A stretch of DNA of 64,000 nucleotides from Sporolactobacillus shoreae. GTDB taxonomy: Bacteria; Bacillota; Bacilli; Bacillales; Sporolactobacillaceae. This document shows, piece by piece, positions 1-9,853 of the stretch. The position numbers and the translations under genes were made by a program. The notes beneath the pieces are model-generated. The model did not search any database, was not told the DNA's origin, and saw only the letters and a program-made list of their open reading frames with translations. Each line of letters begins with the position of its first letter. Within the stretch, counting starts at the first letter, position 1. The stretch spans positions 1-64,000 of the forward strand of contig NZ_SRJD01000012.1 in assembly GCF_004684935.1 (NCBI RefSeq). The letters run 5' to 3'.

Positions 1-231
1 AACGATGTCTGGCGTGTTGCCTTCTGGAAGTATAACGCCATCGGCATTCCCATTTCATAAGTTTTCGAGGCTCAATCCCTTCAACCACTTGGCTTACGGC
101 CCACTGGCTCGCTGTCTACGCTTAAAAACCAAAGTTGCCTTCCGTTCTCCAAGACTCGCTACGGATGAGTGGCTAGCTCTTTCCCGACGGGCTTCCCACC
201 CGCTATAAGGCACGACCTTGCTCGGTCGCTC
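1..231 (-). mobile_element. Probable 5' part (domain I) of a group II intron, running off the window
   Basis: Read on the minus strand, the segment starting near 231 begins GAGCGACC, close to the GUGYG 5' consensus of group II introns. It continues with short complementary blocks and purine-rich loops that resemble domain I of bacterial group II introns as I remember them. A 67-codon open frame on the plus strand here looks like a shadow of structured RNA. The intron-encoded protein and domains II-VI would lie left of the window. The first bases differ from GUGYG, so it may be a degenerate copy. This is recognition by eye; no alignment was made. Confidence 0.42.
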
Positions 232-250
232 TATGCTTTCTTAACGTACG

Positions 251-285
251 AAAAAAAAAACCAATTATAGAATAACTAAAATTGG
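251..285 (-). terminator. Intrinsic terminator of the sulfoquinovose operon
   Basis: On the minus strand an imperfect stem (CCAATT paired with AATTGG, extended by TAG/CTA) is followed by ten consecutive T. It sits about 100 bp after the GtrA-like gene and just before the putative intron. Confidence 0.6.
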
Positions 286-382
286 CTCAAATAATCAAAG
301 AATCAGCTTGACGCATACCTGATGTTGTCTTTATGAAATGATAAGCCCGCTTCATAATTAGAGACAGCTAATCCTGGGATGC

Positions 383-808
383 CTAAATCCGGCTTTGCTG
401 CTGTTTTCTCTTAAATACAAAATGCTTCAATAAAAAGAACGTGGTCAATGATGAAATTGCCATTGAGAGCAGTTTTGAGACATTCTGAGCAACTATACGG
501 TTGGACAAAACATCATCGGTGATATAAAGGCCGGAAATAAAGATTAAATTGCTGACAACAAAACCGATTAACACAACGATCAGGAATAATAATTTCTGTC
601 TGAGAGTCTGATCGGAATGCGTTTTGAAGGTGATCCTTGAATTAAGTAGATAGCTGCAGATCATGGTCAGCCCATACGCTATCGTATTGTAAAAGACAAG
701 GAGCGCATGAACTTTTGTCGGGAAAAGGATAATCAAGATATTCAAAGAACCAAGATCTATGACTGCATTGATCATCCCGATCAAAGAAAACTGTGTAAAT
801 TGAAACAT
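383..808 (-). CDS. GtrA-like membrane flippase
   Basis: A 141-residue protein with four hydrophobic segments (about 8-28, 38-58, 72-95 and 108-130) and a basic C-terminus. This is the usual size and layout of the GtrA family (PF04138). GtrA-like proteins are proposed to flip polyprenyl-linked sugars or other glycolipids across the cytoplasmic membrane. It is the last gene of a leftward group after a GT4 glycosyltransferase and an sqdB-like gene, with a 121 bp gap that contains a dispersed-repeat fragment. Its position suggests it moves the sulfoquinovose product or its lipid carrier, but this is inference. The family call is fairly secure, the substrate unknown. Confidence 0.75.
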   Translation of the reverse strand: MFQFTQFSLIGMINAVIDLGSLNILIILFPTKVHALLVFYNTIAYGLTMICSYLLNSRITFKTHSDQTLRQKLLFLIVVLIGFVVSNLIFISGLYITDDVLSNRIVAQNVSKLLSMAISSLTTFFLLKHFVFKRKQQQSRI

Positions 809-884
809 GGACCGGCTCCCTTCTGATTCTCACACCAATATCCCGGTTCATTTATTGAAGTTTTTGTTAAAACGTGTCTGCAGT

Positions 885-912
885 TTTTTCGCTTCAGGTG
901 CTCGCTTTCTGC
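885..912. repeat. Fragment of a dispersed intergenic repeat (copy 1)
   Basis: A 28-base core (TTTTTCGCTTCAGG, then a GCTCGCTTTC block) recurs with few changes at 54105-54132. A shorter form lies at 30444-30475. Each copy is preceded by TGTTAAA. All three have the same orientation and lie just upstream of a leftward gene. Confidence 0.55.
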
Positions 913-929
913 AGGCCTTATTGATTGTT

Positions 930-2075
930 TCAGACAAGTCCTTTTTCTTCCGTAGCGATTTTCAGATCATCTTGTGTTATCAGATAGAAATCAAGGAGCT
1001 GATTTGACGCACGACTCCATCCGAGATCAATACTCGTCTGTCTTGCAGCCTTACCCATCGTTCTGAGATCCAGTTCTCCGGACGTTAGAGAAAGGACTTT
1101 TCTGCTCAAGTCATCCGGCTGACTCGGCTGATAAAACAAACCATTCTTCCCATCTTCAATCTGTTCACGCGATGGACCGCTATCGGCTGCAATCACAGGC
1201 AGCCCCGAAGCCATAGCTTCAAGTATGACCAGTCCCAGGGTCTCTGTTGTGGAAGGAAACACAAAAATATCCGAGGACGCGTAGACCTCAGCCAGGTCCT
1301 GCCCATGCAAGAACCCTGTAAACGTCACATTGGCCCGTCTGAAGCAATTTTCCAACTCTCTTCGATAGGGCCCGTCACCCGCTATCACGAGCCATAATTC
1401 TGGAGACCGATCGAGAACATTCTTGATTTTCTCAATCTCCTTTTCCGCGGCAAGCCGCCCAACATAAAGGAGGACTTTTTTATCCGGATGACCCTGAGTG
1501 ATTCTGCGCCGAACATCGGTGTTTCTCTTCTCCGGGCAGAAGGTCTCAGGATCGACCCCTCTTTTCCACAACTGAACATTTTTAAATTTTCTTTTATCTA
1601 ATTCTTTTTTAACCGTCAGTGATGTGCAGAGATTTATCTCAGCCTGATTATGTATGAAGCGGAAATAGTGCCAAATTAGCGGCTTAAACAAACCGAGATG
1701 ATAATAATCCATGTATTGCGCGACATTTGTGTGATAAGAAGCGACCAGTGGGATGCCTAGCCTGCGTGCATAATAGATACCGGCTAATCCCAGCAGAGCC
1801 GGATTGACCACATGGACCAGGTCCGGTTGAAAAGCTTCCAGATATTTTTTCACAAGCCTGGACGGTAATGCAAATTGTTTGGTCCGATAAAAGAAAAGCC
1901 GTCGGGCGGGAACCCCCTTCACTTCAGCGCCACAATATTCATTAACACCGAGTTCCGGAGCCACCACCATGACCTGATGGCCTTGGGATTCAAGCCACTT
2001 GATCGTCTCGCATAAACGCGTGACAATTCCGTCTGTTGATGGAAGAAACGTCTCAGTAATAATCGCTATTTTCAT
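930..2075 (-). CDS. GT4 glycosyltransferase, sulfoquinovosyltransferase (SqdX/SQD2)-like
   Basis: A 381-residue GT-B fold enzyme. The N-terminal half opens with a glycine- and threonine-containing nucleotide-fold start (residues 3-17). The C-terminal half carries the GT4 donor-site motif with E278 and E286 (EX7E), followed by GLPVIAADSG. SqdX/SQD2 transfers sulfoquinovose from UDP-sulfoquinovose to diacylglycerol to give the anionic sulfolipid SQDG at the membrane. The stop of the upstream sqdB-like gene is only 21 bp away, so the two are almost surely co-transcribed and this partner fixes the likely donor sugar. A related mannosyl- or glucosyltransferase cannot be excluded from sequence alone. 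Acceptor unknown. Confidence 0.72.
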   Translation of the reverse strand: MKIAIITETFLPSTDGIVTRLCETIKWLESQGHQVMVVAPELGVNEYCGAEVKGVPARRLFFYRTKQFALPSRLVKKYLEAFQPDLVHVVNPALLGLAGIYYARRLGIPLVASYHTNVAQYMDYYHLGLFKPLIWHYFRFIHNQAEINLCTSLTVKKELDKRKFKNVQLWKRGVDPETFCPEKRNTDVRRRITQGHPDKKVLLYVGRLAAEKEIEKIKNVLDRSPELWLVIAGDGPYRRELENCFRRANVTFTGFLHGQDLAEVYASSDIFVFPSTTETLGLVILEAMASGLPVIAADSGPSREQIEDGKNGLFYQPSQPDDLSRKVLSLTSGELDLRTMGKAARQTSIDLGWSRASNQLLDFYLITQDDLKIATEEKGLV

Positions 2076-2096
2076 ACGAAGCTCCTCCCAAAGACT

Positions 2097-3257
<1,161 letters not shown>

Positions 3258-3504
3258 CTATTCTGGAAACATTGAATGATCAATGAATCAAGTGAAATTA
3301 TCTGAAACCACTACTTGTAACTGAAAGGACAAACAGTGTTCGGCAATCATTGTCATTATATCAACCCAACATGAAAATTTGCTTAATAGAAGATTAAGGT
3401 TTTCTCAGAAGCACGGGCTCGTTTTTCTGAAATATAGAAAATATGGGGTCCAAATGAAGCGGTGTTCATCAATAGATGCCTACTTCTGAATATATATGCA
3501 TCAA

Positions 3505-3542
3505 GAAAAACGCGGTCTTTTGGCAATTACCCAAAAACCGCG
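3505..3542 (-). terminator. Intrinsic terminator after the MFS gene
   Basis: On the minus strand CGCGGTTTTTGG pairs with CCAAAAGACCGCG around a six-base loop, followed by TTTTTCTT. It lies 29 bp after the stop of the leftward MFS gene. Confidence 0.75.
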
Positions 3543-3570
3543 GCTGTTAAGATATGAATTTGATTTTTTA

Positions 3571-4812
3571 TTAAAGATTAGACTTTTTTCTCATTTCATA
3601 ATCTACAGCTAGATTCCTTCTGTTCGACATCGCATACAGAGACGAAAGGAACAAAAGAAAAGCTGACAGTGTAAAGATGAACTTCACACCGATTTGATCC
3701 GTCATGTAACCAATCACCAGGGTGGCTGCTCCGTAAGAAAAGGCATACAGCGTATCTGTTGCAGAATAGACCTTTGCCAGAACATCGGATTTTGTACTCT
3801 TTTGAATTATGGTTTCAAATGAAACGGTCTTCAGTTGTTCGAATAAACCAACCATCAGGGAAATCAGAAGTGCAGAAAGCGGGATTGAATTCCAGCCAAA
3901 AAAGAGCGTTAAAAAGGATGTCGCTAATAAACCAACGAGAGAAGTAAGAATCAGATGCTTATCTATAAAAGTAGCACTGGAAACCGTTAGAAATCCGCCA
4001 ATGATCAGGCCCGCAAAGTAGGTAAAGTTGATGTACCCCCACCATGATTCATTGACATGCAGCGCATGATTGACAAAAATATAGACAATGGCCGCCATCC
4101 ATACGGTTGAAGCCACTGAGCCTATGACTTCTACAACGCTGATGATCCGTAATGCCGGTATGTGCCAAATAGCGATCCAGCCGGCCTTCATTCCATCCAT
4201 CTTATTTCCGGGTTTCACTTTTCCATGATTGAAACACATCCCGGGTTGTTCCTCAATCAGCATCATTAAAGCTGTTGAGGCAATGAACAGTAGAAAAGTG
4301 ATTCCAATCATGCTAAATCCGCCTAAAAAAGCAGCTAGGACTCCTCCGAGCGCCCAACCGCTCATATTTATAGACTGATCCATGATCGCCAGAAAACCAT
4401 TGGCTTTCACTAGTCCTTCTCTGTCGATGAGAATGGGAACCATGGCATTACGTGCAGGCGTCGCCCAGCCATCCAGAAAACTGATTAATACTACGAAAAG
4501 AAACAACTGTGGAAAAAAATGAGCAACGAAATGGGTTTGAAGAAGAACAGCGAGAACCAATAAGAGAAAGGTTTTGCCCATCTGTGAACGGACGAGCGAT
4601 CCCTTCAGACCGATCTGATCAAGAATAAGCGGAGCCAGCAGTCCGCTGATAAAGCGGGAAAAAGTAGTAAAAAAAGGGACAAGTGACATATAGAAAGCAG
4701 ACTTTGTCAGTGCGTAGACTTCAGTCATTAGCCCGACAATATAAAAGACGTCCCCGCAATTAGCCAGAGACTGGCCCATCCAGAGAAATCGGAAAGAATA
4801 TTTTTTTGCCAT
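3571..4812 (-). CDS. MFS transporter, DHA3-like
   Basis: A protein of about 413 residues with around 12 hydrophobic segments and a start of the type RFLWMGQSLANCGDVFY, as seen in MFS_3 (DHA3) exporters such as macrolide efflux relatives. I chose the ATG at 4812 because GAGGAG lies nine bases upstream; a longer in-frame start exists at 4860 but has no ribosome binding site. It is monocistronic, with its own terminator. Substrate cannot be predicted. Another protein of the same kind is encoded at 40162-41406. Confidence 0.75.
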   Translation of the reverse strand: MAKKYSFRFLWMGQSLANCGDVFYIVGLMTEVYALTKSAFYMSLVPFFTTFSRFISGLLAPLILDQIGLKGSLVRSQMGKTFLLLVLAVLLQTHFVAHFFPQLFLFVVLISFLDGWATPARNAMVPILIDREGLVKANGFLAIMDQSINMSGWALGGVLAAFLGGFSMIGITFLLFIASTALMMLIEEQPGMCFNHGKVKPGNKMDGMKAGWIAIWHIPALRIISVVEVIGSVASTVWMAAIVYIFVNHALHVNESWWGYINFTYFAGLIIGGFLTVSSATFIDKHLILTSLVGLLATSFLTLFFGWNSIPLSALLISLMVGLFEQLKTVSFETIIQKSTKSDVLAKVYSATDTLYAFSYGAATLVIGYMTDQIGVKFIFTLSAFLLFLSSLYAMSNRRNLAVDYEMRKKSNL

Positions 4813-5044
4813 TGTATTTTTTCTCCTCATTGTTGTGAGAAAGTAACCACAGGAAAACAAGCGGATACATGATGTTGTCCACCCATTTCGTACGCTTACT
4901 TTTTCATATTTTTTTACTGGAGTCTAATACAATGACAATTACATATTTGAGATTTCCCCTTTTGAATCGTACCTGACAATAATTGAATTTTAGCAGGATT
5001 ATTCATCACGAACAAGGAAAATTAATGGATCAAGTTCAAAGCAT

Positions 5045-6046
5045 TCACAGATTGGCTTGCCCATTTCTTGCTTTTCTGAGAATTTCCTGCTCACGCTCCG
5101 CACTCATTCCTGCTCTCCACTCATAGTCAGACGGTCGCCCGCTCGCCCATTCAGCTGTATCCCGGATTGTCTCTTGAATCGGACGAAACAAGAGCCCTGC
5201 TTTGACCGCTTTTCTGTTATCAACCATCTGAAATCCTGACATATTTTCTTTCTCCGGAATCCAGAGAGGCATTTCCATCCAGTAGCCGACATCTTGTTTT
5301 AGTAAAAAATCTTCCTCCGCCCATTGAAGCTGCGTTTGTGAACTCAATGATGTGACACTCGATTCAAGAAAAGCTTTCATCGTCAGAGGTTCTTTCGGAC
5401 CCGTTGCATGGTAGACTCCTGTCTGTTTTTTCTCGACCATATCCAGAATCCATGAGGCTAGATCCCGAACATCAATCCATTGAACGGGCGCTTCAGGGTT
5501 CCCAGGTGCGAGAACCGTTCCGCCTTTTCTAATCCGCCAAGCCCAATAGGTAAAACGGTCCGTCGGATCATGTGGCCCGACGATCAGGCCCGGACGAATA
5601 ACCAGTGACCGCCCAGGCATGACTTCCTGAACGACTGACTCGCAAAGCGCCTTAAGCGGGCCGTAATTATCTTTTCCAATATCTTCAACTGCTTCATCGT
5701 CTAATTTTCCTACCTCTGCTTGCTCAGTGATATTTGACTTGCTGAAATCCTGATACACAGAAATACTTGAAATGAAGGTATAATGATCGGTTAACTGAGA
5801 GAGCAACTGCGCGGATTGACGGACAATTCTCGGAACATATCCCGATGTATCGATCACTGCATCCCATCTTCTGTTTTTTAAAACTTCCAGGTCTCCGTCC
5901 CGGTCTCCATGCAGCTGTTCAATGTCTGAAAATACTTCTGGATGATGCCCACGATTGAATAGCGTCATTGAATGGCCTCTTTTTTTGGCAATCTCAGCAA
6001 GATGCCTTCCCAGAAAAACGGTTCCGCCTAATATAAGAATTCTCAA
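5045..6046 (-). CDS. NAD-dependent epimerase/dehydratase-like SDR protein
   Basis: A 333-residue protein with an N-terminal Rossmann motif GGTVFLGRHLAE (residues 7-18). It is followed by DRDGDLEVL and DAVIDTSGYVPR segments typical of the extended or atypical SDR family called NAD-dependent epimerase in Bacillales. The canonical YxxxK catalytic pair is not obvious: the FISSISVY stretch lacks a following lysine at the right spacing. It may therefore be an atypical SDR that binds a nucleotide without epimerase chemistry. It stands alone on the minus strand. Function unknown beyond the fold. Confidence 0.7.
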   Translation of the reverse strand: MRILILGGTVFLGRHLAEIAKKRGHSMTLFNRGHHPEVFSDIEQLHGDRDGDLEVLKNRRWDAVIDTSGYVPRIVRQSAQLLSQLTDHYTFISSISVYQDFSKSNITEQAEVGKLDDEAVEDIGKDNYGPLKALCESVVQEVMPGRSLVIRPGLIVGPHDPTDRFTYWAWRIRKGGTVLAPGNPEAPVQWIDVRDLASWILDMVEKKQTGVYHATGPKEPLTMKAFLESSVTSLSSQTQLQWAEEDFLLKQDVGYWMEMPLWIPEKENMSGFQMVDNRKAVKAGLLFRPIQETIRDTAEWASGRPSDYEWRAGMSAEREQEILRKARNGQANL

Positions 6047-6164
6047 AGATTCAGCACCTCTTTTCTAAAATAAACGTTTTTTTTACACGATGAGTTACAC
6101 AAATCCTGAAATTTATAAGAAGACTGACTTCTTTTTACAAAACAACAGCCATGCTACAGAAGCG

Positions 6165-6193
6165 CATAAATAAAAGACCTCAAACAGAGGTCT
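6165..6193 (-). terminator. Intrinsic terminator after the DUF6366 gene
   Basis: On the minus strand AGACCTC pairs with GAGGTCT around a five-base loop and is followed by TTTTATTT. It begins two bases after the stop codon. Confidence 0.65.
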
Positions 6194-6194
6194 C

Positions 6195-6410
6195 CTACTT
6201 TAGGAATACTGATGCAACTATAAAGCCTATTATAATGACAAAGATAAGTATTCCAATACCTTTCCAGCCTAAACTGCCTGCCAAATCAGCAAGGTTTCCA
6301 TTTTTAGCCCTATTAAATGCATCGTTCACATTTCCAGTTGGGTTTCTTTTTAATTCTTCTTGTCTTAGTCTTTCTCTTCTTCTTTCAGGTGTTTCTTTGT
6401 CTTCACCCAT
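6195..6410 (-). CDS. Small membrane protein, DUF6366 family
   Basis: A protein of about 71 residues: a highly charged N-terminus (KETPERRRERLRQEE), a conserved NPTGN..DAFN segment, then a single C-terminal membrane helix (about residues 49-69). This arrangement fits the small Bacilli family DUF6366, of unknown role. The ATG at 6410 has GGGGGTG six bases upstream; a GTG at 6416 is an alternative. Base composition is more AT-rich than the genes to its left. Confidence 0.65.
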   Translation of the reverse strand: MGEDKETPERRRERLRQEELKRNPTGNVNDAFNRAKNGNLADLAGSLGWKGIGILIFVIIIGFIVASVFLK

Positions 6411-6506
6411 TGCCACACCCCCATTTTCTTCATCCTCTTCAAATAAATCTTGTCTTAATGGTTTATTATTTTCATGTAAAAAACAGCACTCTTTTAGAAA
6501 ACAGGC

Positions 6507-7406
6507 TCAAAAGTTATTAGCACCATTTCTAAGCCCAGAAAATTTTTCAAATGTAGATTTCCAATCCATCTTTTGATTTGTTTTGATTGCATGCAGCCAT
6601 TCGTGAAAAACAGGCTGCAGTCCATAGAAAGAACTTACTCTATCGAACAATAAACCTTTTGATTCATTGGTACAGTAGTAAGACAATACTTTCTTGGTAA
6701 AATCAGGTCCAAAATTCCAATACAAACCTGCGAAATCGAAAGCCGGATCCCCAATCTGGGCATCTGTAAAATCGATAATGCCGCTCAAGCACCCGTCCTC
6801 CTCATCATAAAGCATATTGGATGCAGAAAGATCGCCATGTATGACAGCTTTTTTATAAGAAAATTTGGGGTAATTACTGATGAAATTAATAAATACCTCA
6901 TTGACTTCATCATGCTGCTGACTGTTTAAAATTGGAAATACATGATTTTTAACCGATGCATACAATGTTTTCCAATAATTAAGAGTGTGAATAGTATGCA
7001 GCTGCGTTTTTTTTAGTTCTGATGGACTGATACTGTGCAATTTGGACAGAAAGTCACTTATTACTTTTGCGTTTTCCGGATTCTTGCTTATATCTTTAAT
7101 CGAATTTTCGTTCAATGATTTGCCTTGTAAAAAAGAATATTTAACGGCTTTTAGTTTGCCCCCCGAATACAACATTTCATATCGAGGTATTTTTAACACG
7201 GGTTCTTTCAATGCCAATTGTTCTAAAATAATACATTCATCTTGTACCTGAGTCAGAAATTGCTCTGACTTAGGAAATCTGAAGACTAATTCTTTATTAA
7301 TAATTAAGATGTCGTTATCCCAGCCCTGATTAATTGTCTGAACTTCATTTATATTTAAATCAGGCAAAACGTCCTCGACGAATCTTAACATTTCTTTTTT
7401 TAGCAT
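6507..7406 (-). CDS. Aminoglycoside phosphotransferase (APH)-family kinase
   Basis: A 299-residue protein with the APH/choline-kinase signature: HGD at 190-192 followed by LSASNML (Brenner motif), and IDF with D212 for metal binding in GIIDFTDAQIGDPAFD. The N-terminal lobe is divergent. Members phosphorylate aminoglycosides or other small hydroxylated substrates; a resistance role is possible but unproven. The gene and the neighbouring DUF6366 gene are visibly AT-richer than flanking genes, which may indicate recent transfer. No mobile-element gene is seen beside it. Confidence 0.75.
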   Translation of the reverse strand: MLKKEMLRFVEDVLPDLNINEVQTINQGWDNDILIINKELVFRFPKSEQFLTQVQDECIILEQLALKEPVLKIPRYEMLYSGGKLKAVKYSFLQGKSLNENSIKDISKNPENAKVISDFLSKLHSISPSELKKTQLHTIHTLNYWKTLYASVKNHVFPILNSQQHDEVNEVFINFISNYPKFSYKKAVIHGDLSASNMLYDEEDGCLSGIIDFTDAQIGDPAFDFAGLYWNFGPDFTKKVLSYYCTNESKGLLFDRVSSFYGLQPVFHEWLHAIKTNQKMDWKSTFEKFSGLRNGANNF

Positions 7407-7622
7407 TGATTTAGTTAGCCTCTTTTGCTGAGTCGACAGATACCTCTAATAATTGTTATCCTTTCAGAGATGGCGAAGTGAACTTCGTTAACCAGCCGAT
7501 CAGTTTTTTGAACGAAGTCTTGCAGATGGTTTCCTTCATCAGCAAAAACTCGCACGTAACATTAATTACATTGTAATGCCCCTACCCTTGTTTTTCCATT
7601 CTCTTTACTATAACTGCTTTAC

Positions 7623-7652
7623 TTGTGATCTAAGTCTGACCGGTGGTACTAT
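7623..7652 (+). promoter_or_regulatory. Candidate promoter of the MFS gene at 7685
   Basis: TTGTGA and TACTAT hexamers are separated by 18 bases and end 33 bp before the start codon. The -35 match is modest. Confidence 0.35.
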
Positions 7653-7684
7653 TATATTCAGAAAGAAACGATTGATCTTAAGAG

Positions 7685-8884
7685 ATGGAGAAGAATCAGT
7701 TGAAGAGTCAAGAACTTTCACACGGCAATAAAAAAGGACACGTGAATAAGCACTTTTTAATCCTACTTGGCTTAGTGATGGGTCTTAGGGAATTATCAAT
7801 GACCATGCTGAACCCGTTTATTTCAACATTTGGAAAGCAGCTGATGTACAGTACCCCTTTTTTGGCGGGTATCGCCCTGGGCATTTACGGATTGACCAAT
7901 GCTTTTTTCCAGATACCGTATGGTATTTTGAGTGATACCAAGGGCAGAAAAAAGTTCATGCTACTTGGCCTTTTTCAATTATTTGCAGGTTTGCTTATCG
8001 CCGGGCTTACGTCAAACATCTATGTCTTCATCGTTGCACGTGCACTTCAGGGAAGCGGCGCCATTATGGGCATTGCGTATTCATGGGTAGGTGACAAGTC
8101 TCCCATCGGTAAAAGCAATCAGGCCATGGGATTTGTCGGTATGATTGTAGCCCCTTCTGCAGTCATCGCATTTGTTCTCGGTCCGATGTTTTATCAGTGG
8201 ATCAGCCTGAAATGGATGTTTCTCGGAGCGGCATGCCTTGTCGGCCTGGCCATCCTGCTCGTTTTATTCTTCACACATGAAATGCCAAATGCCGCAGATA
8301 TCCCGGACCACTCTTGGAAGCTGTTCAGTCGTGTCCTCAGAAACAGGAATCTCCTTCTCATCAGCTATCTTGGCATTGCGTATAACTTTATCATGGCTTC
8401 TCTCTTCTTTATATTGCCTGAGAAGTTCAGCACGTATATGAGCATCGGTCATTTGTGGCTTGTTTTTGCTCCCGCACTGGCTATCGGCATGTTCACGATG
8501 ATGCTTGGCACTCATACCGCGGATAGCGGGCATTTTAAACAAGTTGCTCTGGTCTCTTTGCTCCTCCTGGGTTCAGGATTTGTGGTGCTTTTGTGGCAGT
8601 CATTGCCTGCCGTGTTCTTATCGGCTATATGCGTCATCACCGGATATATGTGCATGACAACCATCCTGCCTTCGTATATCAACAACCTGTTTCCACCCGA
8701 AAATCGTGGAGCGGCCAATGGAATACTGCAGACATTTACATTCCTTGGATTCTTCCTCGGCCCGACGATCAGCGGCATTTGTATTCAGTCGGGACATCCG
8801 GACCTGATCTATGGATGTGTCATCATACTCACTTTGCTCGGCTTCACTTCAATGCCCTTTATCTCATCTTTGATTACTGATTGA
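7685..8884 (+). CDS. MFS transporter, drug-efflux type
   Basis: A 399-residue protein with about 12 membrane segments. Motif A appears as GILSDTKGRKKFM in the loop between helices 2 and 3, and a motif-B-like VARALQGSGAIMG follows. These indicate a proton-coupled antiporter of the DHA group, similar to YajR-like transporters without the C-terminal domain. The region upstream of the start has no strong ribosome binding site (only AAGAG), so a start a few codons downstream is possible. It is single-gene and convergent with the HAD phosphatase gene. Substrate unknown. Confidence 0.75.
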   Translation: MEKNQLKSQELSHGNKKGHVNKHFLILLGLVMGLRELSMTMLNPFISTFGKQLMYSTPFLAGIALGIYGLTNAFFQIPYGILSDTKGRKKFMLLGLFQLFAGLLIAGLTSNIYVFIVARALQGSGAIMGIAYSWVGDKSPIGKSNQAMGFVGMIVAPSAVIAFVLGPMFYQWISLKWMFLGAACLVGLAILLVLFFTHEMPNAADIPDHSWKLFSRVLRNRNLLLISYLGIAYNFIMASLFFILPEKFSTYMSIGHLWLVFAPALAIGMFTMMLGTHTADSGHFKQVALVSLLLLGSGFVVLLWQSLPAVFLSAICVITGYMCMTTILPSYINNLFPPENRGAANGILQTFTFLGFFLGPTISGICIQSGHPDLIYGCVIILTLLGFTSMPFISSLITD

Positions 8885-8914
8885 CTTGCGAGTGAATCAA
8901 AGTCTTCTTTCCCA

Positions 8915-9631
8915 TTAATTCGATCCCAGCAAACAACCATTCTCGTCCAGCAGACCATGAATGGTCGGAACGACAAAATCCGAATAACGCGATAGTGTCT
9001 GCTTTGTACCGATTCCTGACAGAACACCAACACCATAAGCCACATGCTTGGAGAATTGCATGTCGGTCTCGGTATCACCTACGTAGATTACCTCTTTGGG
9101 AAGGAGGCTGAACCGCTCACAGAAAGCAGACGCCATGTCTGCAGCAGGCTTTTGCGGGTATCTGTCAGATGTCGCGATAAAACTTAGATCATCCATGACA
9201 TGGATCGCCTCCATTGTGAAGACGGAAGGCATATAATCATCACCGGTAGCCACACCAATGATGTAGCCCAGTTTTTTCAGCCTGCAAAATAGACCATGAA
9301 CGTCACCAATCGGCGTGATAAAGGTCGAATCCCTTTTCAATTGCTGTAAGTATTGCACTTTGACATCTTCCGTAACCTCCTGTACCGGGAAGTCAGTCGC
9401 ATGACTGATGATGACCGCAATGTCTTTTAAACTCCCTTCGGCAATCACCCCGCCCTCGATCACCCTTCCATTCACAATACCCAGTTGCTTCAGAATACTA
9501 TTTTTTTGCGTACGTTTTTCTGACGGAATCCCCTTGCAATAGTTTTCGACGATAACGGAAGTGGCTTCAGCCCATTTCTCACTAAAAGTCACCAAAGTAC
9601 CGTCTTTGTCAAAAAGAATGCCTTTAATCAT
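8915..9631 (-). CDS. HAD-superfamily phosphatase, phosphoglycolate phosphatase-like
   Basis: A 238-residue HAD hydrolase. Motif I is D8-K-D10-GT (LFDKDGTLV), with the nucleophile and acid/base aspartates. A helical cap follows. The acidic motif IV is VGDTETDM near residue 190, with the conserved lysine expected around PQKPAAD. It would dephosphorylate a small phosphorylated metabolite in the cytoplasm; phosphoglycolate phosphatase and PPi hydrolase (PpaX-like) are near relatives. It is monocistronic. Substrate is not predictable. Confidence 0.75.
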   Translation of the reverse strand: MIKGILFDKDGTLVTFSEKWAEATSVIVENYCKGIPSEKRTQKNSILKQLGIVNGRVIEGGVIAEGSLKDIAVIISHATDFPVQEVTEDVKVQYLQQLKRDSTFITPIGDVHGLFCRLKKLGYIIGVATGDDYMPSVFTMEAIHVMDDLSFIATSDRYPQKPAADMASAFCERFSLLPKEVIYVGDTETDMQFSKHVAYGVGVLSGIGTKQTLSRYSDFVVPTIHGLLDENGCLLGSN

Positions 9632-9778
9632 TCAGCATCACCAGCATGACTTATAAATTTGTTTTCCCATTGATTATATCCGCAAATTGTATCAACACAG
9701 TGTCGCAAATGTAAATGAATAAAATACGATGCAAAAATGACTAAAATGGTATAGGTCTAAAAAATAGTTTCTGCACAT

Positions 9779-9830
9779 TTGACATTTTCAAAGATCTGGT
9801 ATATTCTCATCAATGTAAGTGATCACTTGC
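9779..9830 (+). promoter_or_regulatory. Promoter and operator of the TetR gene
   Basis: TTGACA at 9779-9784 and TATTCT at 9802-9807 are 17 bases apart. Just downstream, the 12-bp palindrome AAGTGATCACTT lies within 9815-9830. A related palindrome occurs before the next gene (10461-10476), which supports autoregulation. Confidence 0.6.
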
Positions 9831-9853
9831 ATATATGAAAAGGTCTGATAACC

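Noticed and set aside
5-208. 67-codon open frame at the left edge
   Set aside because: It is antisense to the probable group II intron RNA, has no ribosome binding site and no protein-like features.
6151-6576. 141-codon plus-strand frame
   Set aside because: It is antisense to the DUF6366 gene and the end of the kinase gene, with low-complexity Phe/Leu/Ser translation and no ribosome binding site.
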